From: Lumnitzera littorea | Taxonomy: Eukaryota > Streptophyta > Magnoliopsida > Myrtales > Combretaceae | DNA: 64,000 nucleotides | Assembly (NCBI GenBank): GCA_024138015.1 | Contig: JAMXBB010000011.1 | Location: 79,922,316-79,986,315, forward strand | Direction of reading: 5' to 3' | In this document: one piece after another, positions 57,681 through 64,000 of the stretch | How positions within the stretch are numbered: position 1 is the first letter of the stretch | Layout of the letters: every line of letters starts with the position of its first letter | Translations under genes and position numbers: made by a program | Notes under the pieces: model-generated | The model's input: only the letters and a program-made list of their open reading frames with translations | The model's database searches: none | What the model was told of the DNA's origin: nothing

Positions 57681-60600
57681 GTTCTTTAACAATACTTAAT
57701 ACTTACATTAGTGATTTTTGGTATTTGTTATAATCAAAACATGTTATTAAGGGATCCAACATATTGATAGTCAAAGGCGAACATGAGTCTTCCTTTTAAT
57801 GAATTCTTCCATGTGCTCCTCTTGAGTGCAACCCCATAGTAGACCTCTCTAAGTACATAAGCCTTTCTAAAGAAGACTAAGAGAGGACTAGTTGATTCAA
57901 AGGTTCTTATTTTAAGCTTACTAACAAAATCTCCATATATTATCCTTAAGTTCATAGATCTAATTCCTTGAGCTCTACTACTTAGCTCAAAGAGTGAAGC
58001 TTAGGTTGCTAGATTAAAGTCTTAAATATACTTTAACTTTCTACAACATCTTATCATAATTATAGTGAAAATAATGATTAAGGAATAAAAATAAGTAAAA
58101 ATTCATGTATTTATAAGAAAATTTCTAAAAGAATATATTTTATTCATTAGAAAAAAATTAATTGTCTTTCTAGATTAAATAAAGTAGAGGGTAAATAAAA
58201 CCAATTCTATAGAAATTTGTTAGATATTTAATTTTATAAAAGGGTATATATATTTATTTTCATCTTTTCAGTATCCTAATTTGGTAAGCACATGGTATGG
58301 AAATGATGTAAAAAAATTCCTAAAAAATGAAAATAAAACAAATCAAAAGCCAATTTTTCATTAGTTAATGTACCTTAAGAACCTGTTTATATTTTTGTCT
58401 CTTTGGTATCTTAAGCAATATTATCATACCCAAACCAAAAAGTTGACACGTGAAAGAGAAAGGTCAACAATCAACAGAATCGAGCCAAGGTCTAATCAAG
58501 ATCAAATTGGAACCCATAAACATATTAAAATATTATTTATAAAAATAATAAAAATACTAACCTTTTCAAGATTTGAAAGTTGAAAATTTTTTCTTGGATC
58601 AAGATTTTTTTTAACTAAATTGATACATTCTCTAGCAAAAAAAAAAAAAAGAAAGTGGTACATTTTGACTTAGAAAACTTTGTTAAATCCTATAAGAATT
58701 GGGTTGAGTCAACTGGGTCGGCCAGTCTCTTTGAGTCACTATTAATGCAAGTTCAAAGGGGTGATAAGAATTGATTTCATGGTTGAGTTAAGTCCAATTA
58801 GATTAAATCTAATAACTCTAATCATAAAATTGGTAAAACCATAGTTTGAAAATGGTATAAAAAAGCTACCATAAAGATGAAATTAAGACAACCAAAAAGC
58901 TACACTCCCGTTTTCGTAAGTTTATTCCAATATCTTTCAAACCTATTAATAGATAGTCTTGAATACTTGTAAAAAGTGTTAATATAGAGTTTTCAATATT
59001 CTCTAAATTTAATTACACACTTTCTATAGTAAAAAAACAAAAATGACATTTTCCCTTTAGTCTCTTCATATGTCGTGAGATATCTATTAAAATTTTTCTT
59101 AAAATTTTAAGTTACAATCAATATATAAAAAGGAAAACTTCAATTGTCATGTCTACTATTTTGACATCGGTCTAGCTTTTTATTTCTCCATTCATTTATT
59201 ATTTATTAAATCTAAATAATTGAAAATACATTCAACTTAATGGTTCAGATTTAACGAACATTAAATAAAGGATGGTATCGATCATATAAAAATCATGAAC
59301 GGGATCGTAAAAAAATCCTATAAAAAGAATAAATTAGAAAAGCATATTTTAGGCTCTTTTGATTTCGAATCTTGCAGGTTGAGCAAGCAACTTTTTATTT
59401 ATGTTGTCCTACTTTCTTTCATTATTATTATTATTATTATTATTATTTCAATATAGCCTATTTATTTAAAAATGGACAGAAATAAGATAGAAAATGTTGA
59501 TGGTCAATTCTAGATGGGGAATTTGGGCTTGTGTTTGGCGTGATAATACTTTGTTCAATATGCAAAAGTAGCAAATATGGACTATCAGGAAGTGACTCTA
59601 GGGTATGCACCTCGACATTTTGATAGTGTTATAGTCGAGAATAAACCAAGCATAGGTAAGAGAGAGAGAGAGAGAGAGAGATAGATAGATAGTAGTTCGA
59701 TTCAGGGTCGTTCCCTTTACCTATTCGGGGATCTAAAGGTATTTATAGGCAAGAGATGGAGCATATTATTTCAGCAAGTAACATCTAGAGAGTACTTCCA
59801 TATCTTAGATTCGAGGAACGGATTCGTAGGCATGAAGCTCTTCCTTAGGAAGCTCATAAGTGAAAAATGCACTACTAATAGAAAGACATTTTCATTTTGC
59901 ATACCTCTAAAAAAGTTATGCATTTAGGCATCATCCATCCATAGGAGTTTCGCTTTTTATTTTTTATTTTTTAGTAATATTTCCACAAATAGGATAATGA
60001 GCCCACACTTAAAAAACTGGAATCTATATGTTGGTCTTATTATCTTATCTTATATATCAAAATGTTTGCAGATGCACTATCTACATGTTGATGATTACTG
60101 GACTAACTAACTTTTTAGGTCTAAACAAATCATCTAATAATTTACAATATGTGAACTACATTCTTTATCATTCCTTTTTCATTTTCTATCTTTAATTGAA
60201 TATTAATATACCATGAAGGTTTTTTTTTTTTTTTTTTGGGTGCAGTTTGTATATATATAATTAATTTATTTGGTTACACTTAAATTATATATATACACAC
60301 ACACACAAGGAGTGTGTTAGCTCAATAAAGCACTGGCATTTGATTGAATAGTTTATGCTTAATAATCGGATATAATATAATACATTACATAAAATATGTA
60401 CAATTAAATGAAAATAGATTCTGAAGGAAGACCATATTGCAAGTAGTTAAAGTCTAATTGACACCAATTTTCGGAGGACAAAGAAAAAGGGGAAAAAAAT
60501 AAAAATGTCAGAGCAACAGGACATTAAAACAACCCTAATAATCGTCAAATATCAGGAATTATCCGAGCGAGATTGAACAATATGGCCGTTGCAAACTCAA

Positions 60601-60900
60601 ATCGCTGCGTTCAGATGACAAGTCCTGGCAGTTACGAGTTGCCACATGCGCCGGCGTTGGGGAACTATGACCGTTGGAAGCGTGCCAAACCCTAGGTTGC
60701 TTTAGCGCTACGATTTTGAAACCCTTAACAGTTCCGTTTTTATTTTTTTAGGAAGATAGATTACATCATTTATCTTATTTTTGATCTGTATTCATTTAAA
60801 TTTAAAACATTAAATAATTTATGAATTCAACGGTTTAAATTTAAAAATATAAAATTAAATAATGGAAGGAAGGAATCAAAATAGAAGATAAGCCCTTAAA
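57681..60900. other. AT-rich spacer with microsatellites
   Basis: No gene recognised. Microsatellites: ATT repeats at about 59421-59447, GA repeats running into GATA repeats at about 59660-59693, and TA then CA repeats at about 60285-60308. Confidence 0.55.
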
Positions 60901-61160
60901 CAAGGTTGCCTAGTGATTGACCGTTTTCATCCCAACCCTCTCCTCGCCAAATTCTCTATAAGTATCCCTTCTACTTGAAAGCACCTCTCTCTCTCTCTAC
61001 AAGAAATATCCACGAGTAGAGTGCTTTTCTGTACAGAACGGAACATAGAACCTGCACTTTCTATTTTCATCATTAATGGCAGAATCTTTTGCCGGATGTC
61101 ATCTTAAAAGACATGCGGGTCTTTATGTTACTGTAGAATCTCCCTCTTAATCTTATAAGT
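60900..61160 (+). promoter_or_regulatory. Promoter-like segment without an identifiable gene
   Basis: CTCTATAAGTATCCC (about 60953-60967) resembles a TATA box. It is followed about 25 bases later by a CT-rich leader (60986-61000), and an ATG at 61076 opens a 24-codon frame (MAESFAGCHLKRHAGLYVTV, then a stop after four more residues). Upstream, at about 60688, is AAACCCTAGG, a telo-box-like motif. The base composition of 60540-61600 is less AT-rich than the surroundings. It could be the start of a non-coding RNA or of a broken gene; no product is recognised. Confidence 0.3.
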
Positions 61161-62647
61161 ACAACGATCCTGGACTTCTTCTAATTCGACTTAAATGCAG
61201 AAACATTGTCGTTTGAGCCATGGAATACTATCATGATGGTCATGCTGAGGTGCTTGAAGATTTTATCTTCGGATAGACCCTGTACTCGTTTGAGATCCCA
61301 CCTTTACTGCAATCAATGTTAAACTGCACCTTCTATGTGCAGCCACGCTTGCAAATGCAAACCATTTTACTTTCTGAGTTTCTAGCCCAAGTCTTTACTC
61401 GTATGCTGTAACATCAACCAAAGATGGTTCTTTAGGATGCTCTCCAACATTGGAAGTGCAAAACTTTTCTGGATACCGTAAAGCATACAAGTGAGAACTT
61501 TTTTTGGTTGCTTACCTGCGCAAACCCTATGGCACACATAATGTTGCACTATGAGGAGCTGCCATCATCCTGTCATTATGCGCCTACAAGGCTTTTGTCA
61601 ACAAAAATGATGAGCTCCATTAATACTTATTGACACTAAGAATGGGAAAGGAAGAAAATTACCAAGCCTATAAGCTATAAATTTTAAAATTTATCATACA
61701 TGTTTTTACTGTATATAATACAATTTCATGCATTCATACACGGTGTTCACATTAGAGAATTCATCTATAAATAAATTTGATTTATGCATTTAAAAATCAT
61801 CCCAATAATTTCTAAATATTTCACTTTTTGTGTTAGAAAGTGAAGAAAAAAAGAGAATAGTGAGTTTTCTTCTATTATTAAAGAGATAATATTATGATTT
61901 TTTCTCTTTCATAACTAAGAAATGTTGTTCTCATAATAAAATTCTTTTATTTTTACTTGTATTTTTTACCCTAAATTATTTTACGAATTTTTCTCATAAA
62001 ATCTATATATTTATTTTCTTTCATTATTATTATTCTCAAATTTATTAATCGCGGTTCATAGACAGTATTCTGCTACAGCTTTTTCGCATTTATCAGTCTT
62101 TAACCCAAAGCAGCCTCCCCCTTGCACCTTTTGGTACCTTGATGAAAATTGTAAGGCAGGTCTAACGATATGTTTATAGAGTTTGGGATGAGTTTGAAGC
62201 GTGTCTCCATCTTACGGGAACTTTTAAATACAATTAACTATATTTTAGTAATTATCTTAGGTTATGATTAAATTCTAGTTTCTAATTTTTCTGGTAAATC
62301 TTTATTGGTATTTCCGATGTCAGGTCTAATTTTTATAAGCTTGTAAACAATTATGAATATATTTATGTAGATATTTACGTATGTTTTGTCGACATGTATA
62401 ATTATTTATTTATCAAGAATTAAAATTTTTGGCTGATTCAGAAAATATAAATGTATTCGGTGCTTGTTCCATCTAGCATACACATATGAAATGAATTCAA
62501 ACTGATCATCAGAAAAATCAAACACGTGTAAATTGGACACTAACGCATAAACACAAATAATGGTTTGCAAATAATCGTACTACGAATCATGACTTGAACG
62601 ACATTAAATCTTGAACACTCCGAAGAATCATTCACCGATTAAGTTAC
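61161..62647. other. Spacer downstream of the germin-like gene
   Basis: No supported gene. The part next to 62647 should contain the germin-like 3' untranslated region. A stretch at 61200-61430 reads in short open pieces on the plus strand but not as a known protein. Confidence 0.4.
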
Positions 62648-63565
62648 TTAAAACTTGGCCTTGATCTGGTCGATAACATATTTATCAGCTTGGAACGCCT
62701 TGGCGAGTATATCACTGGCTACATTGGGTTTTGACCCAAACATGGCATTTACAAGAGTGATCACACCAGGATTTTGGCTGCTAAGGGCTCCAATTGCAAT
62801 AGCATTCTTGTTTCCGACATTCCTTTGGTAGTGGACAAGTCCAATTGGAAACACAAACACATCACCCTTTGACAAAACCTTCGTTATGAGGCGGTTTTGT
62901 GGGTTAGAGGTGATGAACCCAACTTCAAGGCTGCCTTCAGTGACTGTTAGGATCTCAGTGGCACGAGGGTGGGTGTGGGGAGGGTTGATACCCCACGGGG
63001 CAAAATCAATACGAACAAGAGAAATGCCGAGAGTGTTGAGTCCTGGTAATTGGGCTGCAGTGACTGGAGTCACTCTTGAACCGACAGGGTTAGATGTATT
63101 GCCAACCAAATGAAGACCTGTGAAGAAGAAGTCGTTGGCTTGGACATGGTTGGCGTCCTTGCATGGATGACCATTCACTAGCACTGCAAGTAAAAAACAG
63201 AAAATAAATCATAACATGATTATCAGCAGATGACATGTTCATGCAACAAAAACACACAAGGCATTTCCAATTCAACCGTTCCATTCCTTTATGTTAAGGG
63301 AAAAAACATTATCCTAGAATTACTTTATGTTTGTTCCAAAGATCAATCAAGTTTCTGTGTTCTTATTCAAGTTATGGAAATCCACTAAGTTCGTGCGAAA
63401 CTTCATTAAACAATAATTTACTGGATTGATATTCTTCTGAACATGTAGTGTTGTAATACCTGAGTTTGTATCTGCAACACAGAAATCCTGAAGGGGACTT
63501 GGATCCGCGAAAGCATTTGTGAAAAGTAGACCAACAAGTACGAGGAACAAACTGCGAGGTGCCAT
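62648..63565 (-). CDS. Germin-like protein (two exons), secreted
   Basis: A cell-wall cupin glycoprotein; germin-like proteins bind manganese and some have superoxide dismutase or oxalate oxidase activity. Exon 1 is 63565-63460 and exon 2 is 63183-62648, with a GT-AG intron of 276 bases splitting the codon for Val36. The product is 213 residues. Residues 1-20 are a signal peptide (MAPRSLFLVLVGLLFTNAFA). Cys29 and Cys43 should form the conserved disulfide. The manganese ligands are His105, His107 and Glu112 in PPHTHPRATE, and His153 in GLVHYQRNVG. NTS at 64-66 is a likely N-glycosylation site, and KGD is at 141-143. Conserved boxes A, B and C are all present. The intron position after the DTNS motif is the usual one. 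It looks intact; substrate or exact activity cannot be told from sequence. Confidence 0.96.
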
Positions 63566-63644
63566 TAATCCTTAAATTCTACGAAGAAGCCAAAACCTCT
63601 AGGACTGGGAAGAAAATTGAAATCTCGAATAACACTGAACAAAG

Positions 63645-63697
63645 GATATATATTTATTGGCTGTGACGGTTCCATGTCAATCACGTATCCCTTTATA
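63645..63697 (-). promoter_or_regulatory. Candidate TATA boxes of the germin-like gene
   Basis: On the minus strand TATAAAG lies at 63697-63691 (about 126 bases before the ATG), and a TATATATCC motif at about 63652-63644 (about 80 bases before). Either could be used. Confidence 0.4.
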
Positions 63698-64000
63698 TGG
63701 AGCCAAGGTTGGAACATGCAAATTAAGAATATTATTTAATCTGCCGTCTAATGCCCTGAAGCAGTCAAGTCCAAGACCGGTTATGACCGTGCTTGAGGAT
63801 AGAAGTTATTTTATTGCAGCATGGTCTCTGTAGAGCACACAAATGGCTTCATATATGAAGAGAGAATCATGTTTGGGTCTGTGGGATTACTTCGGGTCGG
63901 CGATTCTTTTCTAAAATACTATCACAAATTCCAGTGAACAAGTTTACCTAGATGAGCAAAATATATAAATACCCGATTAATAAGTATTCATAGATACGTA
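63698..64000. other. Upstream flank of the germin-like gene
   Basis: No gene seen; probably distal promoter. Nothing distinctive beyond moderate AT richness. Confidence 0.4.

Noticed and set aside
62886..63113. 75-codon plus-strand frame
   Set aside because: Antisense shadow of germin-like exon 2.
1..64000. CRISPR array, bacterial operons, rRNA or tRNA genes
   Set aside because: No regularly spaced identical repeats with unique spacers, no bacterial gene organisation, and no tRNA or rRNA signature recognised; this is plant nuclear DNA.

Overview
This window is nuclear DNA from a flowering plant, most likely a eudicot. The evidence is a 14-exon plastid-targeted histidinol dehydrogenase gene, a 135-residue cytosolic 60S ribosomal protein L27, a berberine-bridge-enzyme-like oxidoreductase with a secretion signal, a germin-like protein with the usual single intron, a nuclear copy of plastid psbM, and abundant plant transposable elements in AT-rich DNA. 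The species cannot be fixed from this sequence.

Layout. 1-2805: AT-rich, no gene recognised. 2806-14531 (minus): histidinol dehydrogenase (HDH), all 14 coding exons recoverable and all metal and catalytic residues present; its 4.8 kb intron 12 holds a decayed Ty3/gypsy element and a 345-base assembly gap between two runs of 21 C. 14.5-18 kb: AT-rich, with a foldback element whose two ends are each a small perfect hairpin (16922-17523). 18011-21536: a 3.5 kb solo LTR flanked by the 5-bp duplication GGTAA. 21.9-23.1 kb: a promoter module present in three diverged copies, leading into intronless RPL27 (23096-23503, plus). 28059-28664 (minus): an unassigned 201-codon ORF. 29.0-32.2 kb (minus): a broken endogenous caulimovirid (plant pararetrovirus) relic. 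About 33.5-34.3 kb: plastid-derived DNA with an unbroken 34-codon psbM reading frame. 34851-36445 (minus): a short two-LTR element with almost all of its interior lost. 36985-38625 (minus): BBE-like enzyme whose flavin-binding cysteine has become tyrosine. 43781-47639: a hAT transposon with an exact 8-bp target duplication and a stop-riddled transposase pseudogene. 47.6-62.6 kb: gene-poor, with LTR-like fragments, short palindrome arrays and microsatellites. 62648-63565 (minus): germin-like protein.

How the genes relate. There is no operon or gene cluster. HDH catalyses the last two steps of histidine synthesis in the plastid, RPL27 is a ribosome housekeeping gene, and the BBE-like and germin-like proteins are secreted or cell-wall proteins. 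They are independent plant genes separated by transposon-rich spacers.

I found no clearly new multi-gene system. The observations most worth following are the Cys-to-Tyr change in the BBE-like enzyme, the GC-AG intron in HDH, the triplicated RPL27 promoter module, the open psbM copy in nuclear DNA, the hairpin-ended foldback element and the quasi-periodic palindrome array near 55.4 kb. All identifications rest on reading the sequence and recalling family motifs; no database search was run.
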